A stretch of DNA of 60,327 nt from NCBI RefSeq assembly GCF_002423035.1, contig NZ_DIUM01000047.1, positions 60,931 to 121,257 of the forward strand, written 5' to 3'. Both the position numbers and the translations under genes were made by a program. The stretch's first letter is position 1. Each line of letters starts with the position of its first letter. This document shows, piece by piece, positions 36,540-45,060 of this stretch. The DNA comes from Thiocapsa sp. UBA6158 (lineage in GTDB: Bacteria > Pseudomonadota > Gammaproteobacteria > Chromatiales > Chromatiaceae). Under the pieces are notes generated by a model that was not told where the DNA came from, ran no database searches, and was given only the letters and a program-made list of their open reading frames with translations.

Positions 36540-36896
36540 ATGAAATATTCTCTCGGAGCAGTCTGCCTTCTCATGGGCGCCTGGTTGGTGTACCAAGCGT
36601 TGGCGCATCGACGCGCCGTGATCGGGGCCCGCGAGCGCGCCGCCGCGCAGAACCGCGAGCAGAAGATCCATCAACACCTTCAAGGCATGCGGTTCGGTCT
36701 AGCACCTCTCTATGTGATGGGCGTCCTCTTCACGGGGGTGGTTTTGGCCGCGATCTGGTTCGTCGTCGACCGCGAGCGGGTCTTTTCCGTCCTCGACATC
36801 CTCGGGTTCCTGATGGTCCTCGCGGCTTACGCCTTCTGGATGGCCGTGCGGATCCAATACAGCCCGATCGGGTTGGACGCCAAGCAGACCGAGTGA
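36540..36896 (+). CDS. Small hypothetical membrane protein
   Basis: 118 residues, function not recognised. Three hydrophobic segments: near the N-terminus (YSLGAVCLLMGAWLVYQAL), mid-protein (LYVMGVLFTGVVLAAIWFVV) and near the C-terminus (ILGFLMVLAAYAFWMAV), with a charged loop after the first. Convergent with cbiO. Confidence 0.7.
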   Translation: MKYSLGAVCLLMGAWLVYQALAHRRAVIGARERAAAQNREQKIHQHLQGMRFGLAPLYVMGVLFTGVVLAAIWFVVDRERVFSVLDILGFLMVLAAYAFWMAVRIQYSPIGLDAKQTE

Positions 36897-36920
36897 GCGC
36901 GTGCAGCGCCGTGCCGCGGA

Positions 36921-37607
36921 TCAGGGTTCGACCGCACCGCCGCCGACGTGCGTCGCCGACGGGCCGATCCGTCCATCGTGAAGACGGTATTGGTGACTGG
37001 TGACCGCCCGTCTGAAACTGGCGTCGTGCGAGATGACCACCAAGGCGTGCGGGAGTTCGCTCAGGATCCTGACCAGGCGCCCGCGGGTCTTCTCGTCGAG
37101 CCCGTTCCCGGGCTCGTCGAGCAAGAGCACATCCGGTTCCATCGCCAGAACCGTGGCGAGGCTCACCAGGCGTTTCTCGCCGCCGGAGAGCTTGTGCGTC
37201 ACGCGATCGCGCAGATGGGACAAGTCCAGGCGCGCAAGCGTGCGATCGACGATCTCCAGGACCTCGGCCGTGGATCTGCCGAGGTTGAGCGGTCCGAAGG
37301 CGATGTCTTCGGCCACCGTCGGACAAAAGAGTTGGTCGTCGGGATCCTGGAACACCAGGCCGGCACGCCGTCGAACCTCGTGGAACTCCCGCTCGTTGCG
37401 GCGCGGCGCGCCGAACGCGACAACCGTCCCCGCCTGCGGACGCAGCAGTCCGACCATGATGTGCAGGAGCGTGCTCTTGCCGGCGCCGTTGGGTCCGGTC
37501 AAGGCGATGCGCTCGCCCTCGTCGAGCCTCAGGTTCAGCCCGTTCAGCACCGGCGGGCGGCCGGGATAGGCGAAGCGGATCCCGGTCAGCTCAAACAGCA
37601 GCGGCAT
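36921..37607 (-). CDS. cbiO: Cobalt/nickel ECF transporter ATP-binding protein
   Basis: 228 residues. Walker A GPNGAGKSTLL, Q-loop FQDPDDQLF, signature LSGGEKR, Walker B VLLLDEP and the switch His in VVISHD. The QDPDDQLFCPTVAEDIAFGPLN segment is characteristic of ECF A components such as CbiO/NikO. Overlaps cbiQ; no substrate-binding component (CbiM/CbiN or NikM) is encoded next to them. Confidence 0.9.
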   Translation of the reverse strand: MPLLFELTGIRFAYPGRPPVLNGLNLRLDEGERIALTGPNGAGKSTLLHIMVGLLRPQAGTVVAFGAPRRNEREFHEVRRRAGLVFQDPDDQLFCPTVAEDIAFGPLNLGRSTAEVLEIVDRTLARLDLSHLRDRVTHKLSGGEKRLVSLATVLAMEPDVLLLDEPGNGLDEKTRGRLVRILSELPHALVVISHDASFRRAVTSHQYRLHDGRIGPSATHVGGGAVEP

Positions 37608-38364
37608 ACGTAAGATCCATCATCAGCAGTCCCGTGCAGGCGACGGCGGTAAGCCCGGCGAAGAGGGCGTCGGCACGGCCGTAGGCGAAGTCGTCGAGCA
37701 GATGAAAGCGACCCTGGAAGCCACGGCAACGCATCGCTGCAAGGATACGTTCCGAGCGTTCGAGACTGTGCACCAGAAGCATCCCGACGAGATAGCCGAT
37801 GCTGCGGTAGGTGTGGAGGGTATTTGCCGGCCGAAATCCGCGCGCCCGCATGGCCGTGCGCAGGCGGGCATATTCCTCGCCGATGACGCCGATGTAACGC
37901 ACCGTAAAGAAGAGCAGCTGGACCAGGTTTGCCGGCATCCGCAAGCGCGCCAAGGCGTGTCCGAGCGTGACCGCATCCAGGCTGCCGACCAGGGCCAAGA
38001 GAACCAAGACGACGGCGTTGGCCTTGAGCAGGATCTCGACGGCCTTGACCAGTCCCTCCGCGCTTGCGGTGAATCCGCCCCATTCGACGATCGGCGTTCC
38101 CGGCACGGTGAAGGGCAGCAGGACGAGGATCAACAGCATGAAGCCGTCCATCGCGGCCATCCGTCGCAGCGTCGGGCCGGCCGGCAGACGCGCTGCGAGC
38201 ATCACCGAGAGGGCCAGACCCACTGCCGTGAAGAGTGTCGCGAGACCGGACAGGGAGACCACGACCAAGGCGAACAGGGCGGCGGCCATGATGCGCAGAC
38301 GCGGGTCGAGCATTCGGATCGAGCCGTGCCCGGCCCGATCCGACAAGGCGTCGACGATATGCAT
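37591..38364 (-). CDS. cbiQ: Cobalt/nickel ECF transporter transmembrane protein CbiQ
   Basis: 257 residues, polytopic. Arg-containing AMRARGF and AMRCRGFQGRF in the cytoplasmic helices are the ECF T-component motifs that contact the ATPases. Starts at MHIVDALSDRAGHGSIRMLDPRLR. Divergent from cobD, with no cobalamin riboswitch recognised in the 187-base gap. Confidence 0.9.
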   Translation of the reverse strand: MHIVDALSDRAGHGSIRMLDPRLRIMAAALFALVVVSLSGLATLFTAVGLALSVMLAARLPAGPTLRRMAAMDGFMLLILVLLPFTVPGTPIVEWGGFTASAEGLVKAVEILLKANAVVLVLLALVGSLDAVTLGHALARLRMPANLVQLLFFTVRYIGVIGEEYARLRTAMRARGFRPANTLHTYRSIGYLVGMLLVHSLERSERILAAMRCRGFQGRFHLLDDFAYGRADALFAGLTAVACTGLLMMDLTYAAAV

Positions 38365-38551
38365 GTTGACCTCGGCGGGGACGCCCGTCTCGGTGGTTGT
38401 GGTTCGGCCGAAGACGGATCGGGCTTCGCCGTTGCGTCGAGTGCGCCGTACCCGCGACCCGTCCGAACAGTCTAAATGAACGGCCCCGGCACCAGCAATG
38501 TCGGCCGCTTGTGCGCTTGCACAAAACCGACCCCGCTGGCAGATTGGCGCG

Positions 38552-39703
38552 ATGACTGCTCATCGCTTGCCTACTGCCGGATCGCTCGCTCCGACGCCGC
38601 CGCCTCTGGAGCACGGCGGGCGTTTGCGCGAGGCCGCCGCGCGTTACCGCATCCCCGTGCAGAATTGGTTGGATCTCTCGACCGGCATCAATCCCGATGG
38701 CTGGGCCGTACCCGAGGTGCCCGGTACCGCATGGGCGCGGCTGCCCGAAGAGGAGGATGGATTGGAAGACGCGGCCGCGCGGTGTTACGGCGCGCCCGGG
38801 CTCCTGCCGGTTGCCGGTTCGCAGGCCGCGATCCAGAGCTTGCCACGGCTGCGGGTGCCCGGACGCGTCGGGGTGCCGAAGGTGGGCTATCAGGAGCATG
38901 CCCGGGCTTGGCAGCGCGCAGGCCACACCTTGGTGCGCCTCGATGGCGGAGACCCCGGGGACGAGCCCGGCGCGGGTGCGGACGGCCTCGACGTCCTGCT
39001 CGTCATCAACCCGAACAATCCGACGGGCCGAGTTTGGCCGATGAGTCGGTTGCTCGACTGGCACGCGCAGCTCGCCGCACGGGGCGGCTGGCTTGTCGTC
39101 GACGAGGCATTCATGGACACGACCCCGCAGGACAGTCTGGCCCCCTACACAGATCGGCCGGGGTTGATCGTCCTGCGTTCGTTGGGCAAGTTCTACGGGC
39201 TCGCCGGGGTGCGCGTCGGGTTCGTGCTCGGCACGTCGGATCTGCGCGAAGCGCTGCGTTCGCAGCTCGGACCCTGGACGCTGAGCGGCCCGGCCCGCCA
39301 TGTCGCGCGGCTCGCCTTGAGCGATTCGCCCTGGCAGGAGGCGACCCGCGCATCGTTGCGCCGGGCATCTGCCCGGCTCGCCGCTCTGCTGTCCGATTAC
39401 GGTCTCGTGCCGACGGGCGGAACCGATCTGTTTCAATGGGTCTGCACGGCCGAGGCTCCGGCCATCCAGGATCGACTCGCGCGTCAGGGGATCTGGGTAC
39501 GGCGCTTCGAGGCACCGCCGAGTCTTCGCTTCGGACTGCCGGGTGGCGAGGCGAGCTGGGCGCGGCTTGAGTCTGGGCTGCGCTGTCTGGCGTCGGACAC
39601 GCCCGGGGATGCGATCCCGCGAGCAGCCGTCGAGGCCCCCGGCAGTCGGCCTTTTTCATCGGTGGCCCCGCCGCTCGCCCCCGCTAACGGAGACGCAAGA
39701 TGA
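38552..39703 (+). CDS. cobD: L-threonine-O-3-phosphate decarboxylase (cobalamin nucleotide-loop arm)
   Basis: 383 residues, PLP-dependent aminotransferase fold. HGGRLREAAARYRIP, LDLSTGINPDGW, INPNNPTGR, VVDEAFMD and Lys213 in SLGKFYGLAGVRVGF are typical of CobD (called CobC in some species). It makes (R)-1-amino-2-propanol phosphate for the cobalamin side chain. The ATG at 38552 is chosen before the conserved region. Overlaps cobQ by four bases. Confidence 0.92.
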   Translation: MTAHRLPTAGSLAPTPPPLEHGGRLREAAARYRIPVQNWLDLSTGINPDGWAVPEVPGTAWARLPEEEDGLEDAAARCYGAPGLLPVAGSQAAIQSLPRLRVPGRVGVPKVGYQEHARAWQRAGHTLVRLDGGDPGDEPGAGADGLDVLLVINPNNPTGRVWPMSRLLDWHAQLAARGGWLVVDEAFMDTTPQDSLAPYTDRPGLIVLRSLGKFYGLAGVRVGFVLGTSDLREALRSQLGPWTLSGPARHVARLALSDSPWQEATRASLRRASARLAALLSDYGLVPTGGTDLFQWVCTAEAPAIQDRLARQGIWVRRFEAPPSLRFGLPGGEASWARLESGLRCLASDTPGDAIPRAAVEAPGSRPFSSVAPPLAPANGDAR

Positions 39704-41196
39704 CCGCAGCGACCCTCATGGTCCAGGGCACGACCTCGGACGCGGGCAAGAGTGTCCTGGTGGCCGGTCTGTGCCGCTGCTATAGCCGCCGCGGGGTCAA
39801 GGTGACACCCTTCAAGCCGCAGAACATGGCCCTGAACAGCGCCGTGACCGCAGACGGCGGCGAGATCGGCCGGGCCCAAGCGGTGCAGGCGCAGGCCTGC
39901 GGGCTGGCGCCGAGCGTCGACATGAATCCGGTCTTGCTCAAACCCAATTCGGACCGCGGCGCTCAGGTCATCATCCAGGGCCGGGTCGTCGGCAACATGG
40001 ACGCCGTCGCCTATCACGACTACAAACGCATCGCCCGCGCCGCCGTGCTGGAGTCCCATGCCCGGCTCGGCGCGTCATTCGATCGCATCGTCGTGGAGGG
40101 CGCGGGCAGTCCCGCCGAGATCAATCTGCGCGAGCACGACATCGCCAACATGGGGTTTGCCGAGGCGGTGGACTGCCCTGTGATCCTGATCGCGGACATC
40201 GACCGCGGCGGGGTCTTCGCCCATCTGGTCGGTACGCTGGCGTTGCTCGCGCCGAGCGAGCGGGCGCGGGTGGTCGGATTCGTCATCAATCGCTTCCGAG
40301 GCGACCTTGCGCTCCTGCAGCCGGGTTTGGACTGGCTCGAGCGCGAGACCGGCAAGCCGGTGCTCGGCGTCTTGCCCTACCTGCACGGTCTGCATCTGGA
40401 GGCCGAGGATGCCGTCGCCGTGCGCCAGGGCGACAAGCCGAGCGACGCCTTGCGGGTGATCGTCCCGCGGTTACCGCGCATCAGCAACCACACCGACCTC
40501 GACCCCCTGCGGCTCCATCCTCAGGTCGACCTGCGCTATGTCTTGGCCGGAGAGGTTCCGCCGCCTGCGGATCTCATCATACTCCCCGGATCCAAGTCGG
40601 TGCGCTCGGATCTGGATTGGATGCGGTGCGAGGGCTGGGAGCCGGTGATCGCGCGGCATCTGCGCTACGGCGGCCGGCTGATCGGGATCTGCGGTGGATT
40701 TCAGATGCTCGGCACCCGGATCCTGGATCCTCTGGGTCTTGAAGGCGATCCGGGCGAGGGGCCGGGTCTCGGTCTGTTGGATCTGCAGACCCGGCTCGCG
40801 CCCGAGAAGATCCTGGCCAACGTCTCCGGTCGCCTCCGGCTGGAGGATGCCGCGGTGACGGGGTACGAGATCCATGCCGGCGTGACGACCGGTCCGGCGC
40901 TCGAGCATCCGGCCGTGCTTCTGAACGACGTTCCAGGCGAGCGTCCGGATGGTGCGGTTTCGGAGGATGGACGGATCTTGGGAACCTATCTGCACGGACT
41001 CTTCGAGTCGCCCGCCGCGACGTCAGCGTTGCTGCGTTGGGCAGGTCTCGCAGTGCACGAGACCCCGGACTATCGTGCTGTCCGCGAGGCGGCCCTGGAG
41101 CGCTTGGCCGACAGCATCGAGCAGCATCTCGATCTCGGACAGATCGAGCGGATTTTAGGTGTCACGGCTCCGGGCAGCGGGACCGAAGCCTCTTGA
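39700..41196 (+). CDS. cobQ: Cobyric acid synthase CobQ/CbiP
   Basis: 498 residues; ATP- and glutamine-dependent amidation of adenosylcobyrinic diamide at four side chains. The N-terminal DTBS-like domain starts MVQGTTSDAGKSVLVAGLCR (P-loop); FKPQNMALNS and PVILIADIDRGGVFA follow. The C-terminal glutaminase-like domain has the Cys nucleophile in LIGICGGFQMLG and a His in YLHGLFE. ATGA overlap with cobD. Confidence 0.95.
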   Translation: MTAATLMVQGTTSDAGKSVLVAGLCRCYSRRGVKVTPFKPQNMALNSAVTADGGEIGRAQAVQAQACGLAPSVDMNPVLLKPNSDRGAQVIIQGRVVGNMDAVAYHDYKRIARAAVLESHARLGASFDRIVVEGAGSPAEINLREHDIANMGFAEAVDCPVILIADIDRGGVFAHLVGTLALLAPSERARVVGFVINRFRGDLALLQPGLDWLERETGKPVLGVLPYLHGLHLEAEDAVAVRQGDKPSDALRVIVPRLPRISNHTDLDPLRLHPQVDLRYVLAGEVPPPADLIILPGSKSVRSDLDWMRCEGWEPVIARHLRYGGRLIGICGGFQMLGTRILDPLGLEGDPGEGPGLGLLDLQTRLAPEKILANVSGRLRLEDAAVTGYEIHAGVTTGPALEHPAVLLNDVPGERPDGAVSEDGRILGTYLHGLFESPAATSALLRWAGLAVHETPDYRAVREAALERLADSIEQHLDLGQIERILGVTAPGSGTEAS

Positions 41197-41345
41197 GACC
41201 GGGCTGGCTGAGCGTTCCCGCGGCGCATCGCGATCGCCCCCGGGGTCCGCAGGTATCCGATGACGTTTGCGCTCACCGCAAGCGATCGGGTTTGCTCGGC
41301 AACAAGGGGTCAGATCATCTCGGTGCAGCCCGAGCCGATGTCTCG

Positions 41346-42083
41346 GTGACGGTCGATCGGACGATCTCGGTTGCGTCCGGCATCCGGGTGGTGCGCGTTC
41401 AGCTCGATTCGGAAGGCGGCAGCCTTTCCTTCTCCGGCGACGGGCGGGCGCGGATCGCGTTGCCTAACCTGCCCGCTGTTGCCCGGCGACTCAATGACCT
41501 TGAAGATGACGCGGATCTCGAGCTCGAGATCCTTCGGCTGCGGGCCTGTTCCGAGGCGTCTTCGGACAGTCTTCCCCCGGATTGTCGATGGATCCGCGGC
41601 GAGGATCCACCGTCTCGGACGGCCAGTCAACTCGACAAGCACCGCCTGGACATCGCCTTGAGCGCCGGTCGCCACGCGGCCGAGCGTGCCAAGCTTGCAG
41701 GGGTCGCATACCTGATCGGTGTGGCCCCGTCGGTGTACCCCGCGACCGAGTGGTGGCCCCGCACGCCGGATACCTCTGCACCTGATGCGGCGCATGAGCC
41801 GCCCGGTTTCGACGGATGTCTCCCGGAGCCTTCCGTTTGCTTCGACACCTATGATGCCTTGGGTGATCTCGGCAGCCCCGAGATCGCCGCATTGGTCGGC
41901 GTTGCCGTCGCCGCCGCGCAGATGGGAATCCCGTTCTGTCTACCGGATCCTGCAGGCTGTATCGCGCTCGACGCGGCGGTCGGAGTGAACCCGGGCGTGC
42001 GTGCCTGGCTCGACCCGATACCCGTCGTCCGTCCCTTCTGGCGACCTTCCCCGGGACGTGCGCGCAGCCTGTGCGCCGCTTGA
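41346..42083 (+). CDS. Divergent CobT-like protein (nicotinate-nucleotide phosphoribosyltransferase fold)
   Basis: About 245 residues, weak similarity. Two segments resemble the central part of CobT: LDKHRLDIALSAGRHAAERAKLAGVAYLIG and DLGSPEIAALVGVAVAAAQMGIPFCLPDPAGCIALDAAVGVNPGVRAWL. The start LDNLTKPPGSLG and the C-terminal catalytic-Glu region (GLRLGEGTGA-type) of CobT are absent, and the N-terminal part is unlike CobT. Position after cobQ fits a cobalamin gene. Start unclear: GTG at 41346 or TTG at 41292. Could be a decayed cobT. Confidence 0.5.
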   Translation: MTVDRTISVASGIRVVRVQLDSEGGSLSFSGDGRARIALPNLPAVARRLNDLEDDADLELEILRLRACSEASSDSLPPDCRWIRGEDPPSRTASQLDKHRLDIALSAGRHAAERAKLAGVAYLIGVAPSVYPATEWWPRTPDTSAPDAAHEPPGFDGCLPEPSVCFDTYDALGDLGSPEIAALVGVAVAAAQMGIPFCLPDPAGCIALDAAVGVNPGVRAWLDPIPVVRPFWRPSPGRARSLCAA

Positions 42084-42112
42084 GGCCGTTAAGTCATGCG
42101 GTGTGTCTGGCT

Positions 42113-42853
42113 TCACAGCGTCGATGACGGCGGCGAACGCCGTATCGCATCTGACCTCGCCGCGACGCGATCCCCGATCAGGAACGGCAGGTAATAGATG
42201 AAGCTCGACACCAGCGCCAGCCCGGCCAGGCTCAGGACATACCAAGGCCAAGGGCCGAGAAAATCCATCAAGGACGCCTGCTCGGGTTTGCTGCAGAGGA
42301 AGAGATAGTTCGTCCCCAACCAGAGGTTGATGGGAGCAACGACGGCGACGACGAGCAGCAAGACGCCGAGGGATTTGAAGATGGACGCGAGTCGCGGTCT
42401 GAAACGATAGACCAAGGTGGCATAAAGGACGCCGACGATGACGAGCCCATGCCCGAGAAAGAAGGCGATGAAGGCTGGGTCCGGAAATCCCCTGTCCAGA
42501 TCCGGTGTGACGAGCGCCTGAAGGGTCCCGCCCCACGCCCAGAAATAGACGATCTCGTAGGCGGCATACGACCGTGCCGCGAGGGTCCATGCCGTGAGCA
42601 GGACCGACAGTCCGCACAGATGCAGAGGCAGCAGGCTGCTCAAGAGCTGATCGTAGTGGTTCGCCAGCAGCCAGATATGAAATCCTTCCTGACCGATCAA
42701 AAGGGCCGCGATCAAGAGCCCGACGCGATATTGCGTCGCGCTGCTCAGCGTGCAGCGCGCCAGCAGCGGTAAGCCGATCCCGACGGCGACGATCACGAGT
42801 ACGCTGCCGAGGTGTGCCGTACCGAAAAGGATGAGTGGGCCCGCCGTGCTCAT
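42113..42853 (-). CDS. TIGR02206/YwaF-family membrane protein
   Basis: 246 residues, about seven hydrophobic helices, function unknown. LLSSLLPLHLCGLSVLL, FWAWGGTLQALVTPDL, HGLVIVGVLYA, INLWLGTNYLFLCSKPEQASLMDFLGPWPWYVLSL are the family blocks. It reads away from the sulfur/electron-transfer locus. Confidence 0.82.
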   Translation of the reverse strand: MSTAGPLILFGTAHLGSVLVIVAVGIGLPLLARCTLSSATQYRVGLLIAALLIGQEGFHIWLLANHYDQLLSSLLPLHLCGLSVLLTAWTLAARSYAAYEIVYFWAWGGTLQALVTPDLDRGFPDPAFIAFFLGHGLVIVGVLYATLVYRFRPRLASIFKSLGVLLLVVAVVAPINLWLGTNYLFLCSKPEQASLMDFLGPWPWYVLSLAGLALVSSFIYYLPFLIGDRVAARSDAIRRSPPSSTL

Positions 42854-43151
42854 CGATCTTCTTCTCCCGTGTGAGTCTGCGCGTCCGCGCCCTGACCGAT
42901 GCTTTGATCTTGCGGTGTGGGTCTGCGTTCATGATCTCGGCGAGTTTGGCATGATAGCGTACTCACCGGATCCTTCTGCCACTTTTGATCGGACGAGCGA
43001 TCCCGGCGAATGGGGTCGGGCATCCGAGCCACTGCATAGTCGTCGCGATCATCGCCGGTTCATTTCGCGAAGCCCGGCTCCTCGAATGACGACACGCCAA
43101 CAGATTCATTCGTGTCGTCCGGATAGAAAGACCTTTGGAGCTCAATAGATC

Positions 43152-43179
43152 CATCGTATTAGATTTTACTAATATGATG
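43152..43179. promoter_or_regulatory. 28-bp operator-like palindrome
   Basis: CATCGTATTAG and CTAATATGATG are inverted repeats (10 of 11 pairs) around ATTTTA. A plausible dimeric-regulator site about 50 bases upstream of the promoter-like pair. Confidence 0.4.
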
Positions 43180-43226
43180 GAATAATCCGAAGCCAGCCGG
43201 CCGATAAAAATATTTTAGTCGGACTC

Positions 43227-43254
43227 TTGACAGTATTCCTGTCGACACTACATC
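43227..43254 (+). promoter_or_regulatory. Promoter-like pair for the electron-transfer locus
   Basis: TTGACA, 16 bases, TACATC, about 205 bases before the first start codon. The spacer overlaps a small inverted repeat GACAG-TATTC-CTGTC that could serve as an operator. Confidence 0.4.
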
Positions 43255-43458
43255 CTAATCACATCAATAATGACGATAGGTGAGAACGACTAGAGCGATA
43301 GGTAAACCCCGTCGAATAATCGTGGGTCGGACACCTGCGGAATCGCCTCGCTAGGTCAGATGCCGTTCATTGCCCTGTGATGCGTTGAATAGATCTTGGA
43401 CAGGTTACATTACTATCGGCGCTGCTCAAAAGACGCCGACAACGAGGTGGAGACAACA

Positions 43459-44478
43459 ATGTCTGACATTGTAGATCACAGCAGAAGACAGTTTCTGTCG
43501 TTCGCAGGTAAAGCCGGCTTGACGACCTTGGTCGCACAGGCGGTCGGTATCAATCTCGGTGTCGTGGATATCGTTCGGGCGCAAACCGGCAAGCGCGGAG
43601 TGGAACCCTTCCGATTCGCAATCATCAGCGACGCGCACCTATACAGCATGCCCGATCACAAGTTCGATACCCAGCTCGCCGACGCCGTCGCCCAGGTTAA
43701 TGCAATGACTCCGCTGCCGGACTTCGTCTTGTTCGGCGGAGACGTCGCGCAAAACGGAACCGAGGATCAGTTGGTCAAGGGGAAGAAGATCCTTTCCGAG
43801 CTGAAGATGCCGCTCAAGATCATTCCGGGAGAGCACGATTGGTATCTCGACATGGGCGATGCTTGGCGGGGACTCTACGGCGATGAGACCTGGTCGTTCA
43901 ACCACAAAGGCGTGCATTTTATCGGTCTCAACTCCATTCTGGTCCGCGATTTCTGGACCGAGACGGGAATGACGCCTCTGGAGCGTATGACCGTTATGGA
44001 GATGCTCGAAAGCCCGATCCCCGGTCCATGGGGAGTGCACGAAAAGCAGCTCGAATGGCTTGCCAACGACGTCAAGGACTTGGCTCCGGATACGCCGATC
44101 GTCGTCTTTACTCACTCCCCGCTTTGGGACTATTACCCGCGCTGGAACTTCCAGACCTCCGACGCCCCCGAGATTCGAGAGATCCTCTCGAAGTTCGAAA
44201 ATGTCATGTCCTACCACGGCCATGTCCACCAGACCCTGTTCAACCGGATCGGGAATATGAGCTCGGTCGCCGCACTGAGCACCTCTTGGCCGTGGCCCTA
44301 CCCCCCGGTCGAGCTGGCCTTCCCCGAGACTCGGATGAACCGGGCCGACCCTTCGATTGCGACCGACGGCATGGGGACACAAGTCATCGATCTCAGCGGG
44401 TCGTTCGAAGCTCTGGTTCAATACAATCCGTTCGAAGATTCGCTGACACCATTCATGAGAGATGGATTCAAGGTCTAA
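43459..44478 (+). CDS. Tat-exported calcineurin-like metallophosphoesterase
   Basis: 339 residues. Twin-arginine signal SRRQFLSFAGKAG at 8-20 indicates export as a folded, probably metal-loaded, protein. Metal-site motifs: SDAHLY (Asp58, His60), GGDV (Asp95), GEHD (His126, Asp127; the usual Asn of GNHD is Glu125), THSP (His219) and GHVH (254-257). It lacks the C-terminal substrate domain of 5'-nucleotidases and of SoxB, a related thiosulfohydrolase. The ATG at 43459 follows GAGGTGGAG. First gene of the sulfur/electron-transfer locus, 12 bases before a cytochrome c. Confidence 0.88.
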   Translation: MSDIVDHSRRQFLSFAGKAGLTTLVAQAVGINLGVVDIVRAQTGKRGVEPFRFAIISDAHLYSMPDHKFDTQLADAVAQVNAMTPLPDFVLFGGDVAQNGTEDQLVKGKKILSELKMPLKIIPGEHDWYLDMGDAWRGLYGDETWSFNHKGVHFIGLNSILVRDFWTETGMTPLERMTVMEMLESPIPGPWGVHEKQLEWLANDVKDLAPDTPIVVFTHSPLWDYYPRWNFQTSDAPEIREILSKFENVMSYHGHVHQTLFNRIGNMSSVAALSTSWPWPYPPVELAFPETRMNRADPSIATDGMGTQVIDLSGSFEALVQYNPFEDSLTPFMRDGFKV

Positions 44479-44490
44479 GGGGGAGTGACG

Positions 44491-45003
44491 ATGACGAATC
44501 AGAAGCTGAAGATCGAACGGGTCTTGGTCGTATCTGCGGTTGCTGCGGTGCTTGCGGCCGGCAGCAGTTGGGCACGTGCACCATTTACGGATGAAGAGCT
44601 CGCGGAGCAGAAGGCCGCTTTGGTCGAATCGGTTGCCCTGGGATACGACCTTTGGCACGGCAGCCGTGCGGATATGACCACCAATGGTCTCGCATGCGGA
44701 AACTGCCATCCCGATACGGCTGCGGCCAATCCGCAAACCTTTCCGAAATACATGACGATGTACGGCAAGGTCATCCCCTTCCGCGAGATGGTGAATTGGT
44801 GCATCGAGAACCCGCAGGTAGGCACCCGGCTCGACGTCAACGGTGACGACATGACCGCGATGGAAGCCTACGCCTTCTATCTACATCGCGGGAAGGAAAT
44901 CACACCTGGTCTCGCCAGCGAGCAAACGACGCCCATTGTCGTGGAATACGGCACCGGTTTCGCAAGAACGCCGACCGGCATCGGCGTCGATACCAAACCC
45001 TGA
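44491..45003 (+). CDS. Periplasmic monoheme cytochrome c, SoxA C-terminal-domain-like
   Basis: 170 residues with a Sec signal (VLVVSAVAAVLAAGSSWARA, cleavage near 30). One heme site, Cys69-Gly-Asn-Cys72-His73. After the heme, FPKYMTMYGKVIPFREMVNWCIENP resembles the SoxA/TsdA domain in which the Cys of the equivalent NLC/NAC position is an axial heme ligand; here that is Cys104. Such Cys-ligated hemes work on thiosulfate. The ATG at 44491 follows AAGGGGGAG; the GTG at 44485 is less likely. Confidence 0.82.
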   Translation: MTNQKLKIERVLVVSAVAAVLAAGSSWARAPFTDEELAEQKAALVESVALGYDLWHGSRADMTTNGLACGNCHPDTAAANPQTFPKYMTMYGKVIPFREMVNWCIENPQVGTRLDVNGDDMTAMEAYAFYLHRGKEITPGLASEQTTPIVVEYGTGFARTPTGIGVDTKP

Positions 45004-45024
45004 GGTCAGTTCAAAGTGTCGGGC

Positions 45025-45060
45025 ATCTGCGGGCTCCCGTTTTGGGGGAAGCCCGCAGAT
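45025..45060 (+). other. Perfect 11-bp hairpin after the cytochrome gene
   Basis: ATCTGCGGGCT and AGCCCGCAGAT with a 14-base loop. No U-run, so it may act as an RNA-processing or stability element between the cytochrome and the downstream genes rather than as a full terminator. Confidence 0.45.

Larger units (their letters stand above)
42854..43458. other. 605-base divergent control region, AT-rich on its right side
   Basis: No gene recognised. The stretch 43141-43330 is clearly AT-richer than its surroundings and contains a near-perfect 28-bp palindrome (43152-43179) and a promoter-like pair (43227-43254). It would direct the phosphoesterase-cytochrome-Sox-HiPIP-PufC locus. Confidence 0.55.

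Noticed and set aside
38365..38551. Cobalamin riboswitch between cbiQ and cobD
   Set aside because: No B12-box (GCCACTG-type) or associated conserved core was found on either strand.
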